From: Bacteroidota bacterium
GTDB lineage: Bacteria; Bacteroidota; Bacteroidia; Bacteroidales; UBA10428
DNA length: 32,707 nucleotides
Direction: 5' to 3'
NCBI GenBank assembly: GCA_003252385.1
Contig: QKEH01000085.1
Span: 1-32,707, forward strand
Notes under the pieces: generated by a model
What the model saw: only the letters and a program-made list of their open reading frames with translations
The model's database searches: none
Told to the model about the DNA's origin: nothing
Position numbers and translations under genes: made by a program
Part shown: one piece after another, positions 23,318-30,996 of the stretch
Layout of the letters: each line of letters begins with the position of its first letter
Numbering within the stretch: the stretch's first letter is position 1

Positions 23318-24865
23318 TTAAGATGGTTGTACCGTGTCCGGTTCAACACTAAAATAGCCCACAACATCACGTAACTCAGCGGCCTGAGTAGCCATTTCTT
23401 CGGCATTGGTAGCTAACTCTTCCGATGCACTGGCGTTTTGCTGTGTGATGCTATCCAGTTGTTGAATGGAAAGGGTAATCTGGGTGATTCCGGTGTTTTG
23501 CTCGGACGACGATGAGGAGATTTCTTGAACCAGCGTGGTGGTTTTCTGAATCTGAGGAAGCAATTTTTCCAGCAGATCCGATGTTTTTTGACTAATGGAA
23601 AGGCTGCTAGTTGAGAGCACTCCAATTTCTTCGGCTGCGATCTTACTTTTTTCGGCCAGTTTGCGCACCTCGGCAGCTACTACGGCAAAACCCTTTCCAT
23701 GTTCGCCGGCCCGGGCGGCTTCGATTGCTGCATTAAGTGCAAGCAGGTTAGTTTGGAAAGCGATGTCGTTAATGATGGTAATTTTTTCAGAGATATTTTT
23801 TACCGAATCGAAGCTTTCTTCAGCCGATTTTTTCATGGTCTGGAGGGTATTTGAGGCATTGGTTGCAATGGCTTCGGTTTCGGCTGCGTTGGCTGCGTTT
23901 TGGTGAATGTTTGAACTGATTTGTTCAATCGTACTGGAAACCTGTTCGGTGGTGGATGCCTGCTCTGAACTACCCTGAGAAAGCATTTGAGAACTGGCAC
24001 TTAATTGAGCGCTGGAGGAAGCAATATGGGTAGCTCCGTCGATAATTCTTGAAATGATGCGAGTGAGTTGATTCTGTAAAGACTGAACGGATTCTTGCAG
24101 GGTCACAATTTCATTTTTTCCCGAGATTTTAATACCTCGCTGAGACAGGTTGCCGTCAGCCAGGTTTTGGATAAAACTTACGGTGCTGGACAGAGGCTGG
24201 GTGATGCTTCGGGTGAGAAGTGTGGCGCTTGCCACAATAAAAAGGAGTATGAAGATACCACTCAGCAGTATGGTGATTCGGATTCGGTTACTCAGGGTTA
24301 TACTTTCGAGGTAGGCTTTTTCGGCTTCTTCCAGACTAACCCCTGTGAATACATCCATGGCATCGCGCATAAGTTCGAAGGTGTTGGTGTACTCCTGGTA
24401 GTAGCTGCGCTGGGCTTCTGCAAAATTGTTATCCTGAATTAGCGCAATAATGTTTTCGGAGTACCTGACCAGTTGTTCGTAATGGCTGTTGAAGTTATTG
24501 CGTGTATCCAGGTTTTGGCTCATCCGGGATAAATCTGACTGGTTTTCGAAGGCGGTGAAACGTTCCTTAACTTGCAGGTAATTTTCTCGCACACTGCCTA
24601 TTTTGCTTTCAATAACCGCTGTGTTTTCCCTGTAAGAGTCCGAAAGTGCATGACTTATTGCCAGGCTGGATTGATACGCATCCCGGTCGGCTTCAATCAG
24701 ATAATCGATACTAAGCAGGTGCTCGTGATAAATACGATCAATACAGGTTTTAACCTGGTTCAGATGGGATATGTTAAGGGCAAAGCTGCCCATCAGGATA
24801 AGAACAATTAAGGTAAAAACCAGCAACAGCCGGTTGCCGATTTTTAAATGGTCAAAAATTTTCAT
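23318..24865 (-). CDS. Methyl-accepting chemotaxis protein
   Basis: A 515-residue transmembrane chemoreceptor. TM1 is at about 12-30, a four-helix-bundle (4HB_MCP) ligand domain fills the periplasmic part to about 190, TM2 is near 194-218, then HAMP (about 215-268, [18 protein letters not shown]) and the cytoplasmic signalling hairpin. The hairpin tip carries the highly conserved [20 protein letters not shown] and [16 protein letters not shown] that bind CheA and CheW. Methylation-helix Glu/Gln pairs are visible. The C-terminus has no CheR-binding pentapeptide. No other chemotaxis gene is in the window. The receptor could control gliding, twitching or a non-motility output. Confidence 0.95.
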   Translation of the reverse strand: MKIFDHLKIGNRLLLVFTLIVLILMGSFALNISHLNQVKTCIDRIYHEHLLSIDYLIEADRDAYQSSLAISHALSDSYRENTAVIESKIGSVRENYLQVKERFTAFENQSDLSRMSQNLDTRNNFNSHYEQLVRYSENIIALIQDNNFAEAQRSYYQEYTNTFELMRDAMDVFTGVSLEEAEKAYLESITLSNRIRITILLSGIFILLFIVASATLLTRSITQPLSSTVSFIQNLADGNLSQRGIKISGKNEIVTLQESVQSLQNQLTRIISRIIDGATHIASSSAQLSASSQMLSQGSSEQASTTEQVSSTIEQISSNIHQNAANAAETEAIATNASNTLQTMKKSAEESFDSVKNISEKITIINDIAFQTNLLALNAAIEAARAGEHGKGFAVVAAEVRKLAEKSKIAAEEIGVLSTSSLSISQKTSDLLEKLLPQIQKTTTLVQEISSSSSEQNTGITQITLSIQQLDSITQQNASASEELATNAEEMATQAAELRDVVGYFSVEPDTVQPS

Positions 24866-24905
24866 GATTAGTTTGTTACGGTATTTCTCCTTACAAGTTA
24901 AAGAG

Positions 24906-24930
24906 AACCGATTGCCAAAAACAACCGGTT
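24906..24930. repeat. Inverted repeat in the divergent MCP / radical SAM promoter region
   Basis: AACCGATTG (24906-24914) and CAACCGGTT (24922-24930) pair over 9 bp with one G-T-type mismatch around a 7-nt loop. It lies between two divergent genes and is a candidate operator. Confidence 0.4.
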
Positions 24931-24957
24931 AGTGGTGATATAAATCATATGAATGGA

Positions 24958-24987
24958 TTGACTTAGCTTGCTTTCAACATATCTTTG
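24958..24987 (+). promoter_or_regulatory. Promoter of the radical SAM gene
   Basis: TTG (24958-24960), a 19-nt spacer and TATCTTTG (24980-24987). Transcription would start near 24992, so the initiation codon is ATG 24999 or 25008, with a very short leader. Confidence 0.6.
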
Positions 24988-24998
24988 TTTTGCAGTCG

Positions 24999-25868
24999 AT
25001 GGATTTTATGACAAGATATTTTTCTTATGATGAGCCGGTTTTTCGTCCACCCGCCGAAGCATATTCTGCTATTGTTCAGGTAACGCTTGGATGCTCGTGG
25101 AATGCCTGCGCTTTTTGCGAAATGTATCGAGCCAAGCGGTTTCGGGTGCGTTCGTTGGATGCGATACGGCACGATGTGCAAATCTTAGCCTGGCACAGGC
25201 CGGATGCCCGCAAGGTATTCCTGGCCGATGGGAATGCTATGGTGTTGTCTGCAAATCAGTTGATACAGGTTCTTCATGAAATTGAACGGCAGTTTGGACG
25301 GATACAACGGGTGTCGTCGTATGCCCTGCCGCGGGATATTCTGTCGAAATCGGAGGGTGAATTAAAAGCCCTTCGCAAGGCCGGGCTTAAACTCCTGTAT
25401 GTGGGCATTGAAACGGGCGATGATGCCTTGTTACGGTATATCAACAAGGGCGAAACCCGGCAAAGTACGATCGATGGCTTACTCAAAGCCCATGCGGCCG
25501 GCATCGATACTTCGGTTATGATTATCAACGGACTGGGAGGTAAGCTCTACAGCGAGCAGCATGCCTTGCATTCCGCAGCGGTTATCAACCAGACTGCTCC
25601 CCGGTTCTTATCCACCTTAACCCTGGGTTTACCTTTTGGAGCCGATGTGTACCAGAAGCGGTTTGAAGGCTCCTATGTGCCTCTTGCTCCATTGGAACTA
25701 TGGGATGAGCTGGCCTTGTTCCTGCAACCTATCCAAGTGCCAGGGACTATTTTCAGGAGCGATCATGCTTCCAATTCCCTGATATTGAAAGGAACCCTGT
25801 GTCGGGATAAGGAGAAGTTGCTTGCTGACATTGCTGCTGCTAAACGTTTTGTTCGCTCAGGGAGTTGA
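24999..25868 (+). CDS. Radical SAM protein with CX4CX2C cluster motif
   Basis: A 289-residue radical SAM enzyme. The cluster-binding cysteines are Cys32, Cys37 and Cys40 in GCSWNACAFCEMY, a CX4CX2C spacing rather than the usual CX3CX2C. Further SAM-barrel motifs follow: FLADGNAMVL (GNAM-type region), the SYALPRDIL strand, LLYVGIETGDDALLRYINKG and a GIDTSVMIINGLGG motif. This resembles the small radical SAM proteins of unknown substrate in the B12-independent Elp3/MiaB-like fold (COG1032-like). I cannot name the reaction. A -7 box at 24980 supports ATG 24999 (or 25008) over the in-frame TTG at 24990. Confidence 0.88.
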   Translation: MDFMTRYFSYDEPVFRPPAEAYSAIVQVTLGCSWNACAFCEMYRAKRFRVRSLDAIRHDVQILAWHRPDARKVFLADGNAMVLSANQLIQVLHEIERQFGRIQRVSSYALPRDILSKSEGELKALRKAGLKLLYVGIETGDDALLRYINKGETRQSTIDGLLKAHAAGIDTSVMIINGLGGKLYSEQHALHSAAVINQTAPRFLSTLTLGLPFGADVYQKRFEGSYVPLAPLELWDELALFLQPIQVPGTIFRSDHASNSLILKGTLCRDKEKLLADIAAAKRFVRSGS

Positions 25869-25975
25869 TTGGATGGACAACCTTTTCCGGGCAGGGCGGT
25901 TGGTCGCATGAATCCTGCAGAAGATACTGTAATTTCAGGTTCGATGAATCCGGAGGGAGCCAGGCATAAAGAGAA

Positions 25976-28900
25976 CTATATTTTTAAGATTGGGGGAACA
26001 ACCGGATTGAGGGAACGTGATGTCAGCATGAGATTAGCGGTATATTTTTCGGGGATCTTCAACCGGGTCGATGGTTCGTCCACATTAACCACCGGGAGTC
26101 GGTGGATTTCGGAAGTTTCAATGCTGATAAAGCCGAATTCATCGATCACCTTGCCGCGTATCAGGTAGCATCCCGGTCCGCGAAGCGGATAGCGGGCGGC
26201 GACCTCGGGAAACTGTACGGTATCGATCCATCGGCCCTCAAAATCCACAAACACTCCGAAACTCATCATTTTTTTGGTGCTGGTGCGTGTGTGTTTAACA
26301 TGGATATAGTATCCAACGATTTCCACCGGTTTGCCCAGGTGCGATGACAGGTCGCGGGCCAGGGTGGTTGGCAGGGGTCTGTTTTCGAGCATTTCGAACG
26401 GCGAACAGCTTACCGGGAAACCCAGGAGCTCAATTTCGTCGTAGGCATCCTCCAGGGGGTGGTGATAGAGTTCCGGGATTTGGAATTCTTTTACCCGTTG
26501 CTCAAAAAGCGTGCGCTCCGGCATCGATTTTTTCGATTTGGAGAGCAGGAAATGGGCATTCCAAAGCAGTTCTTTTTTGGGGCGTCCGGTGAAGTTAAAA
26601 GCCCCTGCCCGTATCAGAATACTTACCTGTTCCAACGTGACCTGTGTGCGTTTCAGGAAGTTCTGCAAGTCCTTAAAACAGCCTCCCCGGAAACGTTCGG
26701 TCAGTAGCAATTGAATGGTGGACTGGTCGAGGCTTTTTAACTGATCCAGCCCCAGGTAGATGGTGGTGCCCAGGATACGGGCTGTATTTTCGCTTTGATT
26801 GATGCAGGGAGGAAGTACGCGGGCACCATGCATGCGAGCCTCATGTACGTACAACTCGGTGCGGTAAAAACCGCCGCCATTGTTGATAGTTGCCACCATA
26901 TATTCCAGGGGGAAGTGGGCTTTGAGAAACAGTGCCTGGTAGCTTTCAACCGCATAGGAGGCCGAGTGGCCTTTGGAGAAAGCGTAATTAGCAAAACTTT
27001 CGATCTGTTCCCAGATTTGCTGTACCTGCGAAAGTGGGTAGTTACGCTGAGCGCAGTTGCTGTAGAACTGGTTTTGGATACTGCTGAATTCGACCCGTTT
27101 TTTGAATTTCCACGACATGCCCCGGCGCAGAATATCGGCCTCCGCCAGGGTGAGCCCGGCGTATTGGTGGGCTACTTTAAGAACGTCTTCCTGGTAAACC
27201 ATTACCCCATACGTTTCGGCCAGCAGCTCATACAATTCCGGAGTTTCCTGGCGAGCTGCTTCGCGGCGTTTGGTGTCGCGATAGCGGAGGATGTATTCGC
27301 GCATCATGCCGCTTTTGGCTACGCCGGGCCGAATGATGGAGCTGGCGGCTACCAGGCGCAGGTAATCATCGGCTTCGAGTTTGGTTAGCAGCATGCGCAT
27401 GGCCGGCGATTCAACGTAGAAGCAGCCCACGGTGGCTCCTGTCTTCAGAATGTCTTTTACCCGGGCATCCTGTTTGAAGCGTTTGATGTCGTGGATGTCG
27501 ATGGGTATTCCGGCATTTTCCTTTACCAGATGAACGGCATCTTCAATTTTGCTCAGGCCGCGTTGCCCTAAAATGTCGAATTTGGCGAAACCCATATCCT
27601 CGGCTTCCAACATGCTGAAGTGGAGGGTGGGAAATCCTTTGGGGGGCAAGATGGTGGCGGTGTAGGTGCTAATGGGGGCTTCGGAAATGACAATGCCGCT
27701 GGAGTGTACGCTCAGGTGGCTGGGAAAATCGTGGATGAGCCGGCTGTATTGTATAACCAGCCGACAGATGTCGTCGAGGTGGTTAAACTCGCGCAGGGAC
27801 TGCAGTCGTTCAATTTCGAGAGGGGGAAGCCCCAGGGCTTTGCCCAGTTCCCGAATCATGGATCGAAACTGAAAGGTAATGTAAGTGCCTACCAGGGCCG
27901 TGTGGTTCCATCCGTAACGGTCGAAGAGATAACGGGTCATGTGGTCGCGATCTCGCGATGCAAAGTCGATATCGAAGTCGGGGGGGCTGTTGCGCGAGGG
28001 GTTAATGAAGCGCTCGAAGTACAAATCGAGTTCAATGGGGTCTACATCGGTAATGCGAAGCAGGTAAGCAGCCAGGCTGTTGGCGCCGCTACCACGTCCT
28101 ACGTAGTAGCAACCCTGGTTGCGGGCGTATTTTACCAGATCCCAGTTGATGAGGAAGTAGGAACAAAAATTCATCTGCCGGATTACCCGCAGTTCCATAT
28201 CCAAACGATCCAATACGTTCCGGGGGGCAGTGCCATAGCGGTACGGAAGTCCCTGGTGGCACAGTTGTGTCAGGAGTTCGAAATCGTTATCGGGCGAGCT
28301 GGTAAAGTTGCGTTTATTTTTGGAGGTATTAAAGTTGAAATCGATCGAACAGGCATCCTCCAGAGCGAGGGTGTTGGAAATAATATCGGGGTACTCGCGA
28401 AAAAGATCCAACAGGGTGTCGCGGGGCAGCATAATTTCGTCCGGCTGCGCTTCTTCGCTTTTGGGAAGCCGGCTAAGCAGGGTGTTGTTATCGATGGTGC
28501 GTAAAAGGCGGTGTACATTGAAATCGCGTTTGTGGCGAAAGGTTACCGGTTGGAGTATCACCAGTTTATGGCGAAGGGAACGCAGTTGGGGTGAAATCAG
28601 CCGGTTGATTTCCGAAGGACGGATGCCAATGAACTCATTTTCTGTCAGAACCAGGGAGGAGGGGGCGTTGCTTAGCGGGTAAATAACGAAGGCATGCGAA
28701 AATTGAGGTGCACGCCGGGGGATATGGGTACCGGAGTGCAGATGGAAGCTAAGGTGCTCGTTCAGTTCGCGGAAGCCTTCGTTGTTTCGGGCCAGGCCCA
28801 CATAGTGAGGAGTGGCTCCATTGCGAAAATCGATACCGGTCAGGGGTTTCAGGTTTTGTTGAGTGCATTTCCGGATAAAATCGATGCAGGCCGATGTGCT

Positions 28901-29017
28901 GTTAATATCCGTAACCGCCAGGGTGGTGTACCGGTTTTTGGCGGCTTCTTCCAGCAGATGGTCGATGGAGAGCGTGCCAAACTTATAGCTAAAATAGGTG
29001 TGGCAATTGAGTAGCAT
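25976..29017 (-). CDS. dnaE2: DnaE2-like error-prone DNA polymerase III alpha subunit
   Basis: A C-family DNA polymerase of 1013 residues. The catalytic aspartates are all present: Asp349 and Asp351 in PPDFDIDFASRD and Asp481 in KFDILGQRGL, plus GRGSGANSLAAYLL (308-320). The palm and fingers run through YQEDVLKVAHQYAGLTLAEA, and an OB fold follows near 900-980 (VEIVGYYIHVKHTRT). It is shorter than replicative DnaE (about 1160) and lacks the C-terminal tau-binding region, as DnaE2/ImuC does. The N-terminal PHP domain is degenerate: Asn4 replaces the first metal His and TDIN replaces TDHG, so proofreading is unlikely. The ATG overlaps the dinB stop by 1 nt (TAATG), meaning coupled synthesis with the Y-family polymerase. 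Function inferred: SOS translesion synthesis. Confidence 0.85.
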   Translation of the reverse strand: MLLNCHTYFSYKFGTLSIDHLLEEAAKNRYTTLAVTDINSTSACIDFIRKCTQQNLKPLTGIDFRNGATPHYVGLARNNEGFRELNEHLSFHLHSGTHIPRRAPQFSHAFVIYPLSNAPSSLVLTENEFIGIRPSEINRLISPQLRSLRHKLVILQPVTFRHKRDFNVHRLLRTIDNNTLLSRLPKSEEAQPDEIMLPRDTLLDLFREYPDIISNTLALEDACSIDFNFNTSKNKRNFTSSPDNDFELLTQLCHQGLPYRYGTAPRNVLDRLDMELRVIRQMNFCSYFLINWDLVKYARNQGCYYVGRGSGANSLAAYLLRITDVDPIELDLYFERFINPSRNSPPDFDIDFASRDRDHMTRYLFDRYGWNHTALVGTYITFQFRSMIRELGKALGLPPLEIERLQSLREFNHLDDICRLVIQYSRLIHDFPSHLSVHSSGIVISEAPISTYTATILPPKGFPTLHFSMLEAEDMGFAKFDILGQRGLSKIEDAVHLVKENAGIPIDIHDIKRFKQDARVKDILKTGATVGCFYVESPAMRMLLTKLEADDYLRLVAASSIIRPGVAKSGMMREYILRYRDTKRREAARQETPELYELLAETYGVMVYQEDVLKVAHQYAGLTLAEADILRRGMSWKFKKRVEFSSIQNQFYSNCAQRNYPLSQVQQIWEQIESFANYAFSKGHSASYAVESYQALFLKAHFPLEYMVATINNGGGFYRTELYVHEARMHGARVLPPCINQSENTARILGTTIYLGLDQLKSLDQSTIQLLLTERFRGGCFKDLQNFLKRTQVTLEQVSILIRAGAFNFTGRPKKELLWNAHFLLSKSKKSMPERTLFEQRVKEFQIPELYHHPLEDAYDEIELLGFPVSCSPFEMLENRPLPTTLARDLSSHLGKPVEIVGYYIHVKHTRTSTKKMMSFGVFVDFEGRWIDTVQFPEVAARYPLRGPGCYLIRGKVIDEFGFISIETSEIHRLPVVNVDEPSTRLKIPEKYTANLMLTSRSLNPVVPPILKI

Positions 29018-30231
29018 TACAGTCGACGGTGTGCGGGAGGTGTTGGAGGCTGTCCGTTGAAGGGGTTGCTCACCTGGCCAACCCCGGTGGTGCCCATGGT
29101 GGCTACGCGTTTTATGGCATTTTGCCCAAATCGGTTACGAATGTAATCCATGGCCTGGTAGAGGCGGATCATTTCCGAGTGGTCTTCGAAAAGGCTCATT
29201 TGGTAGCTGCCCGAAACCAGGTGGCTGTAGCGAACGCCGATCAGGCGGATCAGTACCCGTTTGTCCCAAAGTTGCTGAAAGAGTTCCAGTACGGTGCTTA
29301 TCAGGGTATGGTCGAGCGAGGTGTAGGGGATGCGTTTTTGCCGGGTGCGGGTGTCGAAGTCGGAATAGCGGATGGTAACCGTAACGCAGGAGGTTAGCTT
29401 GTTTCCGTTGCGCAGGTAGAAGGCCAGTTTCTCGGCCATGGTTAGCAGAATGCTTTTTAGTTGAACCGGATCCATGGTGTCGCGTTCGAAAGTAAGGGAC
29501 GAGGAAATGGATTTTCGTTCGTGGTAGGGAATTACCGGAGTATTGTCGATGCCCTGGGCTTTTTTCCAAAGCACCACGCCGTTTTTGCCCATAACCCGCT
29601 CCATGAGTTCCATGGGCATTTCCTGTATGGTGTGTATGTATCGCACGCCCATGCTCAGGAGCATTTTGTTGGTTTGGTCGCCCACCATGGGTATTTTTTT
29701 TACCGGCAGCGGAGCCAGAAAAGTTTTCTCGGTTCCCCGGGGGATGTTAATGTGGTTGTTGGGTTTGATTTCGCCGGTGCCTATTTTGGATACCGTTTTG
29801 TTGGCCGACAAGCCAAAGGATATGGGCAGTCCGGTTTCCCGGATGATGCGGGAGCGTAATTCCTGAGCCCATTGGTAACATCCAAAGAAGCGGTCCATGC
29901 CGCTAATGTCGATATAAAACTCATCGATGGACGACTTTTCGTACAAGGGGGCTTGTTCCCGGATGATGTCAGTAATGTCGTTGGAGTATTTGCTGTATAT
30001 GGCACTGTTTCCTTGTATTACAATGGCTTCGGGGCAGAGTTGTCGCGCCAGTTTCATGGGCATGGCCGAGTAGATGCCGTAGGCTCGGGCTTCGTAGCTG
30101 CAAGCCGCTACCACGCCGCGGTTGCCGGTGCCGCCTACCAGCACCGGTTTGTTGTTTAGCCGGGAGTCGAGCAGGCGCTCGCAGGAGACGAAAAATGTAT
30201 CCAGGTCAATATGAACAATTGCTTTATCCAT
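29017..30231 (-). CDS. dinB: Y-family DNA polymerase (DinB/Pol IV type)
   Basis: A translesion polymerase of 404 residues from ATG 30231, the start giving MDKAIVHIDLDTFFVSCERL. Metal-binding residues match E. coli Pol IV: Asp9 and Asp103-Glu104 (SSIDEFYIDIS). The steric gate is in DTFF, and the thumb helix-hairpin-helix contains GDQTNKMLLSMGV. A beta-clamp motif QMSLF sits at 344-348, followed by a ~56-residue C-terminal segment that looks more like UmuC than Pol IV. Unlike ImuB, its catalytic residues are intact. It lies 40 nt after the LexA-like gene and is translationally coupled to dnaE2 (TAATG). Codons upstream of 30231 in the same frame belong to the lexA 3' end and are not coding here. 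Confidence 0.93.
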   Translation of the reverse strand: MDKAIVHIDLDTFFVSCERLLDSRLNNKPVLVGGTGNRGVVAACSYEARAYGIYSAMPMKLARQLCPEAIVIQGNSAIYSKYSNDITDIIREQAPLYEKSSIDEFYIDISGMDRFFGCYQWAQELRSRIIRETGLPISFGLSANKTVSKIGTGEIKPNNHINIPRGTEKTFLAPLPVKKIPMVGDQTNKMLLSMGVRYIHTIQEMPMELMERVMGKNGVVLWKKAQGIDNTPVIPYHERKSISSSLTFERDTMDPVQLKSILLTMAEKLAFYLRNGNKLTSCVTVTIRYSDFDTRTRQKRIPYTSLDHTLISTVLELFQQLWDKRVLIRLIGVRYSHLVSGSYQMSLFEDHSEMIRLYQAMDYIRNRFGQNAIKRVATMGTTGVGQVSNPFNGQPPTPPAHRRL

Positions 30232-30271
30232 GCCGTCATCCTCTTTCTTTCGTGGTTCACAGCCTGTGGGG

Positions 30272-30898
30272 TTATATTCCCGGAATAATGGAAATAACTG
30301 TACCCTGTATTTTAAAATCGCGGGCCAGGATAATAGGCAGGTGTGCTTTGTTCTCCGAACGGGGGAGCAGTACAACATTGTCGGCATTGATACGCAGTTC
30401 CTTTACCGTGGCTTCGTCGTCGATAAGGGCAACCACCAAGTCGCCGGTAAGGGCGGAGTCCTGCTGCCGGATCAGCAGCAGGTCGCCGTCGTTGATGCCC
30501 TTCAGGTTCATAGAGTCGCCCCGGGCACGCAGGAAAAAGTACTTTCCGGGTTGTTTGGCCAGTTTTACGGACACCGGAAGCAGGGCTTCAATATTTTCTT
30601 CGGCCAGCAGGGGCGATCCGCAGGCAATGGATCCCAGCAGCGGAACCCGGATGGTTTGTTCGTTGTTGGTGAGCCGGGCTTCCAGATGGGTTTCCAGGAG
30701 CTGTATGCTTCCGTCGGGTTTTTTGGTCAGTATTTCTTTGTCGAGTAATTGTTGCAGAAGAACTGATACCGAGCGGGGCGATTTGTAGTTCAGCTCGCGC
30801 ATGAGCTCGCGGACACTTGGTGTGCGGCCGTTCTTCATCAGGAAGCTTCGCATAACTTCCAGAGCAGCCAGTTCTTTATTTGAAATAGTAGAAAGCAT
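30272..30898 (-). CDS. lexA: LexA-like SOS repressor with Cys-Gly self-cleavage site
   Basis: A 208-residue repressor from ATG 30898. The N-terminal winged helix (about 5-60) has the LexA form, with NGRTPSVRELMRELNYKSPRSV matching the LexA TPTRAEIAQRLGF element (partly quoted). The C-terminal S24 peptidase has the catalytic Ser129 in RGDSM and Lys166 in ATVKEL, a 37-residue spacing exactly as in E. coli LexA. The autocleavage site is Cys93-Gly94 in SIACGSPLL, like UmuD, instead of the Ala-Gly of LexA. RecA-stimulated self-cleavage would derepress the downstream polymerases. The upstream promoter and 21-bp repeats overlap the start codon. The frame is open to 30940, but translation from there would precede the transcript start. 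Confidence 0.9.
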   Translation of the reverse strand: MLSTISNKELAALEVMRSFLMKNGRTPSVRELMRELNYKSPRSVSVLLQQLLDKEILTKKPDGSIQLLETHLEARLTNNEQTIRVPLLGSIACGSPLLAEENIEALLPVSVKLAKQPGKYFFLRARGDSMNLKGINDGDLLLIRQQDSALTGDLVVALIDDEATVKELRINADNVVLLPRSENKAHLPIILARDFKIQGTVISIIPGI

Positions 30899-30943
30899 AC
30901 ACAAAGATACATAAAGCATACACAATATACAAAAAAACATACA
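30892..30943. repeat. 21-bp-phased repeats over the lexA promoter (candidate operator)
   Basis: AAAGCATACACAA occurs twice, exactly, at 30892-30904 and 30913-30925, and CATACA occurs a third time at 30938-30943. The three CATACA copies begin at 30896, 30917 and 30938, each 21 bp apart, which is two helical turns. They cover the start codon, the -7/-33 spacer and the upstream edge of the -33 box. All lie on the same DNA face, as expected for a repressor array. Confidence 0.6.
30902..30933 (-). promoter_or_regulatory. Promoter of the lexA-dinB-dnaE2 cassette
   Basis: On the minus strand TTTG (30933-30930), a 20-nt spacer and TATCTTTG (30909-30902). The -7 box ends 3 nt before the ATG at 30898, so the transcript should be leaderless or nearly so. 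Repeats in 30892-30943 cover the whole promoter. Confidence 0.65.
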
Positions 30944-30996
30944 GCAATTTCGTTGTAAATTGACAGCGTGACAGATAGCTTGTATGTGTGTTGGTT

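Noticed and set aside
27620-28504. Long (294-codon) plus-strand open frame antisense to dnaE2
   Set aside because: It is a mirror of a GC-rich coding region; the minus-strand frame has clear catalytic motifs and this one has none.
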